From: Anaerotignum neopropionicum
GTDB lineage: Bacteria > Bacillota > Clostridia > Lachnospirales > Anaerotignaceae
Length of the DNA stretch: 64,000 bases
Reading direction: 5' to 3'
Assembly: GCF_001571775.1 (NCBI RefSeq)
Contig: NZ_LRVM01000011.1
Coordinates: 1-64,000 of the forward strand
The position numbers and the translations under genes are program-made. Position 1 is the stretch's first letter. Every line of letters begins with the position of its first letter. The notes under the pieces are model-generated. The model was not told the origin of the DNA. It searched no databases and saw only the letters and a program-made list of their open reading frames with translations. Shown one piece after another: positions 19,179-27,181 of this stretch.

Positions 19179-19207
19179 ATTATACCAATGTTTCAGTCAT
19201 ATGTCAA
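19179..19207 (-). promoter_or_regulatory. metK promoter, consensus -35 and -10
   Basis: On the minus strand, TTGACA (19202-19207) and TATAAT (19179-19184) are separated by exactly 17 bp, a perfect vegetative sigma factor match, placing transcription start a few bases before the riboswitch. Confidence 0.9.
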
Positions 19208-19239
19208 TATTTATTTCATGAACATTCATAAAGAATTTT

Positions 19240-19476
19240 TCAGGCTGAATACAAAGTCAAAATATTGAGGACTTTGCCCTCAAACACCCACAAGTATTTC
19301 ACCCTTGAACCGTCTAAACCCGTATAGAATTAGGGTTATATAATAATTTTCGGTCTTGCTTTTTTAAAAATCAAGTGGGTTTGGGTCATCACTTTTGCTC
19401 CCCAAAAGCCAGCTTCGCTGTCTGCCCTATCTTGGGCAGTGAATGGGTAACGCCCAAGGTTTGTCTACGTTCTGGA
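19240..19476 (-). repeat. Dispersed modular repeat, nearly complete copy
   Basis: All modules are present in reverse order to the copy at 31635: the CAG-GCTGAATACAAAGTC end, the GAGGACTTTGCCCTC hairpin, an ACCCG/GGGTT variable hairpin, the TCTTGCTTTTTTAAAAATCAAG part, then the 60-bp three-hairpin unit and the GTTTGTCTACGTTCTG end. It separates metK from the DNA repair genes. Confidence 0.85.
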
Positions 19477-19495
19477 ATATTCATAATAATATCTG

Positions 19496-20011
19496 TCAAT
19501 CATTTTGTAAATAGGGTTTCAATTTGCTTTCCCAAGCATCCGTCAACCTTTGCAAATTCCAAGCGGCATTGGCAGGGCTGGTAGATGGCAAAAGAATCAT
19601 GGGGATTCCCGTTTGCCTATACTGGTGCTTTTGATAAAGACGAAATGCCGTACCTCCGTTTCCAAGCACAGGAATTCTGCCTGCTGTTTGTATTATTTCA
19701 CTTAAATCGGCGGGCACAACATTACGAATAGAGCTATCGCTGCTGCCTTGAATATCACAGCTTTCTATAACATCGTAAAGGGCAATGCCCTTTGACAGTA
19801 AAAACGCCTTTTTCTCCTCAACGCTTTCGGGCAGAGTGACAGCGGTTATCTGAGCAAGTACCCGCCAAAAACGGTTTTGGGGATGTCCATAGTAAAAGTT
19901 ATTTTCCCGGGATTTCACAGACGGCGCCGTCCCCAAAATCAACACTTTGCTATCCTCATTATAAATGGGCAAAAAACTGTGAGTTACACGCTCCCACGTC
20001 TGCGCCTTCAT
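19496..20011 (-). CDS. Hypoxanthine-DNA glycosylase (UDG superfamily, family 6 type)
   Basis: The 171-residue protein resembles DNA-deoxyinosine glycosylases, which remove hypoxanthine (deaminated adenine) from DNA. Visible motifs are VLILGTAPSVKSRENNFYYG with the YGHPQNRFW sequence (residues 25-50) and LPSTSPANAAW near residue 138. The start at 20011 has GGAGG eight to nine bases upstream and its ATG overlaps the stop of the upstream gene by four bases (ATGA). The pairing with a DNA alkylation repair gene implies a base-repair operon. Other UDG-superfamily specificity, such as uracil, cannot be excluded by eye. Confidence 0.85.
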   Translation of the reverse strand: MKAQTWERVTHSFLPIYNEDSKVLILGTAPSVKSRENNFYYGHPQNRFWRVLAQITAVTLPESVEEKKAFLLSKGIALYDVIESCDIQGSSDSSIRNVVPADLSEIIQTAGRIPVLGNGGTAFRLYQKHQYRQTGIPMILLPSTSPANAAWNLQRLTDAWESKLKPYLQND

Positions 20012-20751
20012 AAGCACACCTCCCCCCTTGCTGTCTGTGTTTTTTTCCATTCCGAAAGCCAAGCCTTATCCTCCGGGGTAACCCGAAAGGACTCCCGTGC
20101 CTTTTGCACAAACTTCGCCTTTACCTCATAGGATAAGCTATTTCCCTCTAAATATTGATGCACCATTTCAGGGTTCTTTGCCCAAGCAGTGGCTAACAGC
20201 CACGCCTGCGCCATCTGCACATAATAAAAATCGGAATCCACCTGATCTGTTTTAAGCAAAACCTCTTGTAAATAGGGCTCCTTCAAATAATGGCTTAGCA
20301 TTATAATCAACCCAACGCGCACAACCCAAGGGTTTTCTTCCTTTAGATATCCCTTTGCATGTTCAAACAAAGCATCCTGATTTTTCGCCGCTATCTTCTT
20401 TAAAGATGCACAAAACACATCACAATGAGCCCAATTTTCCACAAACTCATAAGAATAAATGTCACAATAACCTAAAAACTCTTTAAACTCCATAGGCACT
20501 TGGGCAGCCACAAGGCCATAAAGCAGCCGTTCCTCATAGGTATCCTTCTTACAGACAGCAAAAAAATCCTTTCCCGCAAGCTTTGCAAGCTCCTTGGCTT
20601 TTTGCCGCAAAACAGGTATACGAATACCAATTACAGGCAATGCTGAGCATAAAAGCTTTTCATGAAATAAACGATATTTTTCGTCCTGCAAGGACAGAAG
20701 CTCCTTGTAAAATGATTCATAAGCCTCTGCTGTCCAACCATACTCTCTCAT
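20008..20751 (-). CDS. DNA alkylation repair protein (AlkD-like)
   Basis: The 247-residue, alpha-helical HEAT-like repeat protein resembles AlkD-type alkylpurine glycosylases, with VIGIRIPVLRQKAKELAK (about residues 37-54), FVENWAHCDVFCASLK (about 105-120) and VRVGLIIMLSHYL (about 148-160) as typical blocks. It would excise alkylated bases such as N3/N7-alkylpurines; activity is inferred. Start at 20751 follows AAAGGATGG; a longer frame begins 84 bases upstream inside a hairpin. It overlaps the downstream glycosylase gene by four bases. A terminator-like hairpin lies 30 bp upstream of its start. Confidence 0.88.
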   Translation of the reverse strand: MREYGWTAEAYESFYKELLSLQDEKYRLFHEKLLCSALPVIGIRIPVLRQKAKELAKLAGKDFFAVCKKDTYEERLLYGLVAAQVPMEFKEFLGYCDIYSYEFVENWAHCDVFCASLKKIAAKNQDALFEHAKGYLKEENPWVVRVGLIIMLSHYLKEPYLQEVLLKTDQVDSDFYYVQMAQAWLLATAWAKNPEMVHQYLEGNSLSYEVKAKFVQKARESFRVTPEDKAWLSEWKKTQTARGEVCL

Positions 20752-20779
20752 AAAACCATCCTTTCTTTTGGGTAAAAGA

Positions 20780-20816
20780 ACAAGCGACCTTCTTGTGGGA
20801 GAAAGTCGCTTGTCCT
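20780..20816 (-). terminator. Terminator-like hairpin in the leader of the repair operon
   Basis: On the minus strand ACAAGCGAC pairs with GTCGCTTGT around a 14-nt loop and is followed by TCTTTT. It lies between any upstream promoter and the start at 20751, so it would act as an attenuator unless the promoter is very close. Confidence 0.55.
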
Positions 20817-20835
20817 TAAGGGTCGTCATTGCCAT

Positions 20836-21200
20836 ATAACGAAAACAATTTGGGGGGCGTTTTCGCTACATTCGGTAAGGCAATAACAAGAAGAGATGAA
20901 AAGTTTGATTCAAAATAGTTTGACGTTAGGAGAAAGCATCAAACTACAGAAGCAAGCAATAGTAAAATTTGCCACTGAAGGCAAACGATTCAAAAAAGGC
21001 GTCAAAACATTTTATTGTCTTTCGACGCCCCTGTCGGACTATGTATTTATATTGCATCATTTTTGTCAACTTGTCAATGAAAATTTTACTGGTTTTTCGT
21101 TTTGTCTATTTTTTACATGCTAAAATTGTAAGAAATAACAAAACCATTGTCAAGCTTCATTTTTTTTGTTACCATAAAATAAAAAAACAAATAATAACTT
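20836..21200. other. Divergent intergenic region with hairpins and no gene
   Basis: CGAAAAC/GTTTTCG pair near 20840-20866, and GGCGTC/GACGCC enclose 20 nt at 20998-21029. Several short frames exist but none has a ribosome binding site. It should carry the promoters of the repair operon (minus) and of the DtxR-type regulator (plus). Confidence 0.4.
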
Positions 21201-21213
21201 AGGGGGAAAAAAA

Positions 21214-21597
21214 ATGAAAGTCCAAGAATCAATGGAAGATTATCTTGAAACGATATTATTGCTAGAAAAGCAAACAGGCTATGTGCGCTCCATTGATATT
21301 GCTACTGCCCTAGGTTTTAGTAAACCCAGCATCAGCAATGCTATGAAAAAACTAAAATCAAACGGATATATTGATATGGAGGACCGTGGTAGTATTAAGT
21401 TGACTGAAAAAGGTAAGTCTGTGGCTATGGGAACTTATGAGCGTCATTGTGTAATTTCACAAATATTAATGGGCTTTGGCGTTTCTAAAGAAACTGCCTT
21501 AGAGGATGCCTGCCGCATTGAGCATGTGATTAGTAACGAAACCTTCGAGGGCATGAAGGAATTTTTAAAATCCAATCCATCCAATTCTTCGAAGTAA
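21214..21597 (+). CDS. DtxR/MntR-type metal-dependent transcriptional regulator
   Basis: The 127-residue protein is a short DtxR-family member. It has an N-terminal winged helix (SIDIATALGFSKPSISNAMKKL, residues 28-49) and a metal-binding dimer domain where ED-Y-LE near residue 9-12, ERHCVISQIL (about 73-82) and DACRIEHVIS (about 97-106) align with the Asp, Glu and His metal ligands of MntR. It lacks the SH3-like third domain of DtxR. Such proteins repress iron or manganese genes when metal is bound. AGGGGGAAAAAAA precedes the ATG. It lies 250 bp upstream of a feoA remnant, so iron control is plausible. Confidence 0.88.
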   Translation: MKVQESMEDYLETILLLEKQTGYVRSIDIATALGFSKPSISNAMKKLKSNGYIDMEDRGSIKLTEKGKSVAMGTYERHCVISQILMGFGVSKETALEDACRIEHVISNETFEGMKEFLKSNPSNSSK

Positions 21598-21766
21598 TGG
21601 GTATTATAGAACTATTTTTGCTTCAGTTGAAAATGGCCCCATTGCTTGGCATAAGCTTTGCCCTGCAATATGGGCTGTTATTTTTATAAAGGTAATTCCT
21701 TGTATTGCATTTTTCCTAAATCGGAGCAAATAATTCAACAGTTTTGAACTTCTTGGAAATCCCCTC

Positions 21767-21795
21767 TTGAATAATAGAAAATAACGTGCTACAAT
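21767..21795 (+). promoter_or_regulatory. Promoter of the feoA remnant
   Basis: TTGAAT (21767-21772) and TACAAT (21790-21795) are 17 bp apart, with an extended TGC before the -10. Confidence 0.75.
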
Positions 21796-21802
21796 CTCTC
21801 TA

Positions 21803-21822
21803 TAGTTAGCAACTACTAACCA
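21803..21822. promoter_or_regulatory. Palindromic operator shared with copA
   Basis: TAGTTAG-N6-CTAACCA begins seven bases after the -10 box, over the expected transcription start. The same arms, with the same spacing, stand five bases after the copA -10 box (27799-27818). Confidence 0.6.
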
Positions 21823-21847
21823 TTTGTAAATTGTCAGGAGGTTACTT

Positions 21848-22079
21848 ATGCCGCTTCTGTTAGCAGAAATGGGGATTCCATATACAATTGTGCGAATTGC
21901 AGGAAGGGAAAAAGAACGACACTACTGTCGTTGTCTGCGAAGGTGAGGAGACTAGGGAAAATATGTCTTTACTAAAGCAATCAGAATGTGATATTTTTCA
22001 AGGATATTATTTTTATAAACCCTTTCCCTTGGAGGAATTGGAAACCGCCTTTCTGTCCCAAGCCACGGAAGCAGGTTAA
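21848..22079 (+). pseudogene. Chimeric relic: feoA start joined to the end of an EAL-domain gene
   Basis: After a good ribosome binding site (GTCAGGAGG), the ATG at 21848 opens MPLLLAEMGIPYTIVRIAGR, the beginning of FeoA (ferrous iron transport accessory protein), and stops after 32 codons at 21946. In another frame, about 21915-22079 encodes VVVCEGEETRENMSLL, CDIFQGYYFYKPFPLEELE and a short tail. These match the last third of EAL domains (EGVET and QGY..KP motifs), which degrade cyclic di-GMP. The junction is close to 21910. I infer a deletion that fused the two genes and removed the rest of feoA, any feoB, and most of the EAL gene. The intact promoter and operator remain. Confidence 0.7.
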
Positions 22080-22123
22080 TCGCCCTCCTTCAAAATTTTA
22101 GTAACCACATTTGTCATAAACAC

Positions 22124-22161
22124 GAAGCCCCATTGCCTAAACTCTTCGGCAATGGGGCTTC
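22124..22161. terminator. Strong convergent terminator hairpin
   Basis: A perfect 14-bp stem (GAAGCCCCATTGCC/GGCAATGGGGCTTC) between the relic and the convergent deacetylase gene. T-runs are weak on both sides. Confidence 0.7.
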
Positions 22162-22270
22162 ACATTTGTTTCCTTTGTAAAATAAAAGTTATTACAAAAT
22201 TCTGTTTTTCAAAGCTCACACCACGAATGGCAATTGCTTCTTTATTCCATTTCTTTTTTGAAACATAAAT

Positions 22271-23743
22271 TTATTGAAAATAGGAATACCCGTAGAATTT
22301 CCCATTTTCCGGCTGTACCCCATGCTTGTACTCCAAAATTTCAGAAACCGTCACCAGCTGGTATCCCCGCTCCAATAAATAAGGAATCAGCCGTTCTGTT
22401 GCTGCCGCACTGGTTTCATAAATGCCATGCATTAAAATAACCTTCCCATCCAAACTGCCTTCGCTGCGAATCACATTCATAATGGCATCCGCATTTTTAC
22501 TCTTCCAATCCAAAGTATCCACCGACCAAGTTACCATTGATAACGGTATATTTGCCTTCACAAAATCATTGCAGTTGCCGTAAGGCGGCCGAAACAACGT
22601 AGGTTCTGCCCCTGTTGTTTTACGAAAGGCTTCCGCCGTCTTAGCTACATCCTCTGCAATTGCCTTGGCAGAAAGGGTGTTAAAATTCTTGTGGGAATAG
22701 GAATGACTTCCAACCTCGCATCCTAATGCCAGCTCTCTTTGCACAGTTTCGGGATAGGCCTCTACCAGTTTGCCAAGATCAAAAAATGTTGCCACCACAC
22801 CATTTTCCTCCAAAGCATCCAAAATGCGTCCTGTTTGAATGGGATTTGGGCCATCGTCAAAGGTTAAAGCAACCATTGGCTTATTAGGATCAATTTCCCG
22901 TTCCGGTTTGGTCACAGGCTGTATCGGCTGGGCTTCATCCTTCTCAACCACAGGCGGTGCTTCAATTCCAACCCCATTTAACAGCCCGGCAAGCTCACTG
23001 TAAGGAATGAAAAGGTCTACCCTGCCAAGGCTGCCCGGAAATACATCGTAGCGATGAAAATAAAACAGAACGCCCTCGCTGTTTAGGGCAAAGTGTTCAA
23101 AACGGCCGCCCTCCGGTGCCAGCGTAGTTTTATAATCGCCAAAAATCCTGTCTTTATAGGGTGCATGAGTGGTAAAATACTCTATCGTATAGGCCGAAGC
23201 TGCTTCCAAAAAGCCATCCTTTCTGATGTCCTTTTCGTCAATACGCTGCCCGGTGTTGATGTCAAAATGGAAAATCTCCACCTGCTCTACTGGCAAAATG
23301 TTCTCTCCAAGCTCTTGCGTTTCAAAAAAAACAATACAAACTTTGTCCTCACTTACAATGTAGCTGTCATAATCAAGATATAAAAACTTATCGCAATCAT
23401 TTTGGGTTAAACGTCTTTTGGCTTTTTCATCCTTTATATCATACTTTTCGGCAAACTCTGCCTTAAGCCCTTCCACAAATTCTAAAATTTGGTTATTTAT
23501 CTCCTCGTTTGCCATACGAGGATACTCTAAAACATAGGCAAGGGGTGCCGCATATTCTATGATTGATTCTTTCTCGCCAAGGGGCTCTGTGCTTTCCCTT
23601 TTTTCAGGCTCTGCTGGCATCGCCGCCTCAGCCTGCAATACCAACGGCTCGGCAGCCGCAATCGTACTTCCCTGCCCGCAGCCGCAAAACGCCACACAAG
23701 CAGCCAATGCCGCTAGGCAAATTATCCATTTCCTTCTCCTCAT
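22271..23743 (-). CDS. Lipoprotein polysaccharide deacetylase (PdaC-like)
   Basis: The 490-residue product has a lipoprotein signal with Cys in the FCGCGQ stretch (about residues 19-23), a middle domain of the DUF4163/DUF3298 type (about residues 60-255; LAYVLEYPRMANEEINNQI, FHFDINTGQRIDEKDI) and a C-terminal NodB domain from about residue 285. NodB motifs are TFDDGPNP (the catalytic Asp pair), SHSYSHKNF (metal His), FRPPYG and the late VILMHGI. It should deacetylate peptidoglycan or another cell-wall glycan at the outer face of the membrane. The architecture matches PdaC. It lies 24 bp after the EFR1 gene, probably the same transcript. Confidence 0.92.
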   Translation of the reverse strand: MRRRKWIICLAALAACVAFCGCGQGSTIAAAEPLVLQAEAAMPAEPEKRESTEPLGEKESIIEYAAPLAYVLEYPRMANEEINNQILEFVEGLKAEFAEKYDIKDEKAKRRLTQNDCDKFLYLDYDSYIVSEDKVCIVFFETQELGENILPVEQVEIFHFDINTGQRIDEKDIRKDGFLEAASAYTIEYFTTHAPYKDRIFGDYKTTLAPEGGRFEHFALNSEGVLFYFHRYDVFPGSLGRVDLFIPYSELAGLLNGVGIEAPPVVEKDEAQPIQPVTKPEREIDPNKPMVALTFDDGPNPIQTGRILDALEENGVVATFFDLGKLVEAYPETVQRELALGCEVGSHSYSHKNFNTLSAKAIAEDVAKTAEAFRKTTGAEPTLFRPPYGNCNDFVKANIPLSMVTWSVDTLDWKSKNADAIMNVIRSEGSLDGKVILMHGIYETSAAATERLIPYLLERGYQLVTVSEILEYKHGVQPENGKFYGYSYFQ

Positions 23744-23767
23744 TATCGTGTATCTCCCCTCTAAAAA

Positions 23768-24535
23768 CTATTTCCAGCAAGGATTGACATACTGGCCCTT
23801 CTCTTTTGTTTTTTTGCCGTATTGAATTGCCCCCTGGGGACATCGATTGAAGCAAGCTAAGCACATATTGCACCTATCCTTTATCCAACTGGGAGTCCCA
23901 TCTTTTAATTGAATGCAATGGGCTGTGCATATCCTTTCACACAGACCGCATGCGATACAATCTTGGGTTACATAAAATGGTTTTGTTAAGGTTGCAAAGC
24001 ACTGAAAAGCGGGACTGATTGCGGCAGTTAAAAAACCGGCCGCCTTCCCTTTTTTTACACGAAAAAAGCCTTGCTTTTGCTGCAGTAGCGCTTCTAAAAT
24101 CCGATCCCATGTTTCCTGCGCCCTATGTAATATCTCCTCCTGCTTTTCCTGAAAATTGACCCCAGGTGTGACAAAATAATTATTGGGCATAATCACGGAA
24201 TAGCCGCTTGCCAGTACAAGCCCCTTTTTTGTCAAAGCATCCTCCAACACATCTATGGCATTACCAGCCGCACCACCGCAGGTACAAACTCCAAAGGTAT
24301 AGGGCTGTTTTTCCCAATGCAAAACCAGCTTCTTCACAAAATCCAACACAGCCTTTGGCGGTGCCCAAGCATATATAGGAAAAACAAAGCCCAGTTTTTC
24401 ATTCTCCACTAAAGAATACTCTGTTTCGTTTTTCTCCACGGCCTGCGTAATATCAATCAAGGTTTCACCCAATTTTTCTGACAAAAAACGAGCAGTTGCA
24501 TATGAATTTCCTGTTCCACTAAAATAAAATATCAT
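23768..24535 (-). CDS. EFR1-type flavodoxin/ferredoxin protein
   Basis: The 255-residue protein combines an N-terminal flavodoxin-like domain (IFYFSGTGNSYATARFLSE, FMN loop) and two C-terminal 4Fe-4S clusters, CIACGLCERICTAHC and CNMCLACFNRCPQGA (about residues 190-240). This is the EFR1 architecture common in anaerobes, likely an internal electron transfer protein; partners are unknown. Two ATGs are possible: the GGGGG element fits the second (24535) with eight-base spacing better than the first (24541). The gene leads into the deacetylase gene. Confidence 0.92.
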   Translation of the reverse strand: MIFYFSGTGNSYATARFLSEKLGETLIDITQAVEKNETEYSLVENEKLGFVFPIYAWAPPKAVLDFVKKLVLHWEKQPYTFGVCTCGGAAGNAIDVLEDALTKKGLVLASGYSVIMPNNYFVTPGVNFQEKQEEILHRAQETWDRILEALLQQKQGFFRVKKGKAAGFLTAAISPAFQCFATLTKPFYVTQDCIACGLCERICTAHCIQLKDGTPSWIKDRCNMCLACFNRCPQGAIQYGKKTKEKGQYVNPCWK

Positions 24536-24719
24536 TTCCATGCCCCCAATTCCCTTTTTATTTATCATATCATACTTTCGTATGGAGATATTAAAATTTT
24601 TATTAATTTTTGTAACATTTCGCCGACGGATTTTTCCATTTTCTGCTCTATTTTATTGTTTTTCCTTGCTTTATGTGCTACACTTTTTTAAACTAATCCA
24701 AACAAAGGAGTACATAAAT

Positions 24720-25145
24720 ATGCTGGAAAAAGCAATAATTCTTGCTGCAAACGCCCATATGGGGCAGTTAGATAAAGGAGGCAATCCATATATTTTGCAT
24801 CCCGTTCGTGTTATGCTTGGATGTAAAACCATGGATGAAAAAATTGTAGCAATCCTCCATGACACTTTAGAAAACAGCGACTTAACAGCCGATGATCTTC
24901 TAAAGGAAGGCTTTTCAAAGGCAATTGTGGATGCCGTCGTTTGTCTTACCAGAAAAAAGGGGGAAGACTATATGGATTATATTCAAGAGGTTGCGAAAAA
25001 CCCCTTGGCAAAAGCAGTAAAGCTTTCTGATTTAGCTGATAATATGGATTTAAAACGCCTGCCGGGATTAACGCCAAAGGATTTTCAAAGACTGGAGCGC
25101 TATTTGCGCGCACAACTGATTTTAGAAAAGGAACTGAAAAACTAA
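24720..25145 (+). CDS. HD-domain protein, small alarmone hydrolase-like
   Basis: The 141-residue protein has the order of motifs seen in the hydrolase domain of RelA/SpoT and MESH1: NPYILHPVRVML (His), AILHDTLENSDLT (HD pair) and KLSDLADNMD. It lacks synthetase, TGS and ACT domains, so it could be a stand-alone (p)ppGpp hydrolase; related HD proteins act on other nucleotides. The start at 24720 has AAAGGAG eight to nine bases upstream; the frame runs 60 codons further 5' but through a hydrophobic, AT-rich stretch antisense to the start of EFR1. It is monocistronic and followed by a modular repeat. Confidence 0.85.
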   Translation: MLEKAIILAANAHMGQLDKGGNPYILHPVRVMLGCKTMDEKIVAILHDTLENSDLTADDLLKEGFSKAIVDAVVCLTRKKGEDYMDYIQEVAKNPLAKAVKLSDLADNMDLKRLPGLTPKDFQRLERYLRAQLILEKELKN

Positions 25146-25149
25146 GATA

Positions 25150-25385
25150 CAGCGCGTAGACAAACCTTGGGCGATGACCCCTCACTGCCCAAGATGGGCG
25201 GACGTCGAAGACGGCTTTTGCGAAGCAAAAGTGATGACCCCTCACTGCCCAAGATGGGCGGACGTCGAAGACGGCTTTTGCGAAGCAAAAGTGATGACCC
25301 CCAATCCCCTAAAACTCTTTTAGACATTTAAAAGCAAAGACCTCCAAGTTTTCACTTTGTCTTCCGTATGGATTAAGGTTGAGGT
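25150..25385 (+). repeat. Dispersed modular repeat with two tandem 60-bp units
   Basis: Two exact-period 60-bp units occupy about 25173-25300. Their second hairpin is CGTC-GAA-GACG, where other copies have CAGC/GCTG or CGGC/GCCG. The end module GTTTTCACTTTGTCTTCCG follows at about 25352-25372. The copy lies directly after the HD-protein stop codon. Confidence 0.85.
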
Positions 25386-25572
25386 TTTCATAAAAACTTG
25401 AAGGCCTTTTTAAATGCCTTTCTCGTTCTCTTTTCTCCTTTGTATAAAAAACCAAAAATAAAGCTAATTTTTATTTTTCTTATAATCTAGTAGATTAAGC
25501 CTATAAGCCTTTCCCATTTTTTATTTTTTTACAGCATAACGACAGTTTTCGCTAAATAACATCATTTTACAT

Positions 25573-25601
25573 TGCATGGACAAAGGGAGGGTGCTATAAT
25601 T
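25573..25601 (+). promoter_or_regulatory. Promoter of the uracil permease gene
   Basis: TTGCAT (25573-25578) and TATAAT (25596-25601) are 17 bp apart, with TGC immediately before the -10. The leader to the ATG is about 100 nt. Confidence 0.8.
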
Positions 25602-25705
25602 TTTCAGGCACGAAAAATAAACCCATGGTTTTTTATTTTTGTGTCCAAAAAGCTATTATCTTTATTATTTTTTCTATCACTTTCATTTATTTTAAGGAGG
25701 TTATT

Positions 25706-26962
25706 ATGGAAAACCGCAAAATCATACAAGTAGATGAAAAGGTTCCCTTTTCCCTGCTCGCACCCTTATCCTTACAGCATATGTTCGCCATGTTTGGTGC
25801 AACCGTTCTTGTTCCCTTCCTGTTTGGCATTAACTCCTCTGTTGTTCTTTTTATGAATGGTTTCGGCACATTACTCTTTATTTTTATAACGCAAGGAAAA
25901 GCCCCTGCTTATTTAGGCTCAAGCTTTGCATTCCTGGCACCGGGGCTTTTGATTATTGACAAATTTGGTTATCAATATGCCTTGGGCGGATTCGTTGCAG
26001 TCGGCTTTTGTGGTTGTATTGTTGCCGCAATCATTGGTAAGTTTGGCTCCGATTGGATTAACGTAATTCTTCCACCTGCGGCAATGGGCCCCGTAGTTGC
26101 TTTAATTGGCTTAGAGCTGGCAGGTACCGCCGCAAATACAGGAGGTCTATTAGCAGAAGGCGGCCCATCAAGTGCAAATGTAATTGTGTTTTTAGTTACT
26201 TTGGGCGTTGCTGTTTTTGGCTCAGTTTTATTCCGAAAGTTTTTCGCCGTTATTCCCATTCTAATCGCCGTTGTTTGCGGTTATATTACAGCTTATTTTG
26301 TGGGTCTGGTGGATTTTGGTGCCGTGGGTAATGCAAGTTGGTTTGCACTTCCTAATTTTTCATCTCCAAAATTCAGCGCAGAAGCAATCGTCATTATGCT
26401 CCCTGCCCTTTTGGTTATCATTTCCGAACACATTGGCCACCAGATTGTTACAAGTAAAATTGTTGGCCATGACCTATTGAAGGATCCAGGTTTGCACCGT
26501 TCCTTGTTTGCTGACAACTTTTCCACCATGCTTTCCGGCTTTATCGGCTCCGTTCCAACCACAACCTATGGAGAAAACATTGGCGTTATGGCAATTACAA
26601 AAGTATACAGCGTTCGCGTTATTGCCGGTGCTGCCATTCTTTCTGTCATTTGTTCCTTCATCGGCAAATTAACAGTATTAATCGGCACAATTCCCGGTGC
26701 CGTAATCGGCGGAATTTCCTTCCTGCTTTACGGCATGATTGGCACCTCGGGCTTAAGAATTCTTGTGGATTCCAAGGTTGATTTTGATAAATCCAGAAAT
26801 ATTGCATTAACCTCTGTTATTTTCGTTGTTGGTCTTTCCGGAATTTCCATTAATCTAGGTAGTGTTGCATTAAGAGGGATGTCTCTTGCTGCTTTGGTTG
26901 CTATGGGATTAAGCTTACTTTTCTATATTTTTGACAAAATGGGTCTTATGAACGATAAATAA
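25706..26962 (+). CDS. uraA: Uracil/xanthine permease family (NCS2), UraA-like
   Basis: The 418-residue membrane protein of about 14 segments imports a nucleobase with protons. Typical NCS2 features are the LSLQHMFAMFGATVLVP start (residues 22-38), LGSSFAFLAPG, the GPVVALIGLELAGTAAN segment, ISEHIGHQIV (with the substrate-binding Glu) and PTTTYGENIGVMAIT. The latter pattern and QHMFAMFGA fit uracil-type UraA. The start at 25706 has AAGGAGG; a longer frame upstream overlaps the leader. Transcription from its own promoter is likely, with a shared terminator at 27141. Confidence 0.95.
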   Translation: MENRKIIQVDEKVPFSLLAPLSLQHMFAMFGATVLVPFLFGINSSVVLFMNGFGTLLFIFITQGKAPAYLGSSFAFLAPGLLIIDKFGYQYALGGFVAVGFCGCIVAAIIGKFGSDWINVILPPAAMGPVVALIGLELAGTAANTGGLLAEGGPSSANVIVFLVTLGVAVFGSVLFRKFFAVIPILIAVVCGYITAYFVGLVDFGAVGNASWFALPNFSSPKFSAEAIVIMLPALLVIISEHIGHQIVTSKIVGHDLLKDPGLHRSLFADNFSTMLSGFIGSVPTTTYGENIGVMAITKVYSVRVIAGAAILSVICSFIGKLTVLIGTIPGAVIGGISFLLYGMIGTSGLRILVDSKVDFDKSRNIALTSVIFVVGLSGISINLGSVALRGMSLAALVAMGLSLLFYIFDKMGLMNDK

Positions 26963-26969
26963 TTCAAAG

Positions 26970-27130
26970 GGTGTGGACAAAGCAAAAACCTTGAAGGCTT
27001 CGCCCTAAAACACCCACAAGGGTTTCACCCTTGACCCGTCTAAACCTGCATGCATATGCGGGTTTAATAAAAGTTTTTGGTCTTGCTTTTTTCAAAAAGC
27101 AAGTGGGTTTGGGCAAAACCCAAGGTTTTT
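26970..27130 (-). repeat. Dispersed modular repeat without the 60-bp unit
   Basis: It contains the CCCACAAGGGTTTCACCCTT module, a variable hairpin AAACCTGCAT/ATGCGGGTTT and the TCTTGCTTTTTTCAAAAAGCAAG module, but no three-hairpin unit. It lies right after uraA. Confidence 0.8.
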
Positions 27131-27140
27131 ATACACTCTA

Positions 27141-27175
27141 AAGGGGATTTCAAAAATGAAATCCCCTTTTTTAAT
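27141..27175. terminator. Bidirectional terminator, uraA and nim-like gene
   Basis: A 12-bp stem (AAGGGGATTTCA/TGAAATCCCCTT) is flanked by T-rich tails on the plus side; it separates convergent genes. Confidence 0.85.
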
Positions 27176-27181
27176 ATACCG

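Noticed and set aside
21598-21847. Fur box upstream of the feoA remnant
   Set aside because: No GATAATGATAATCATTATC-like repeat was found. The palindrome at 21803 has different arms.
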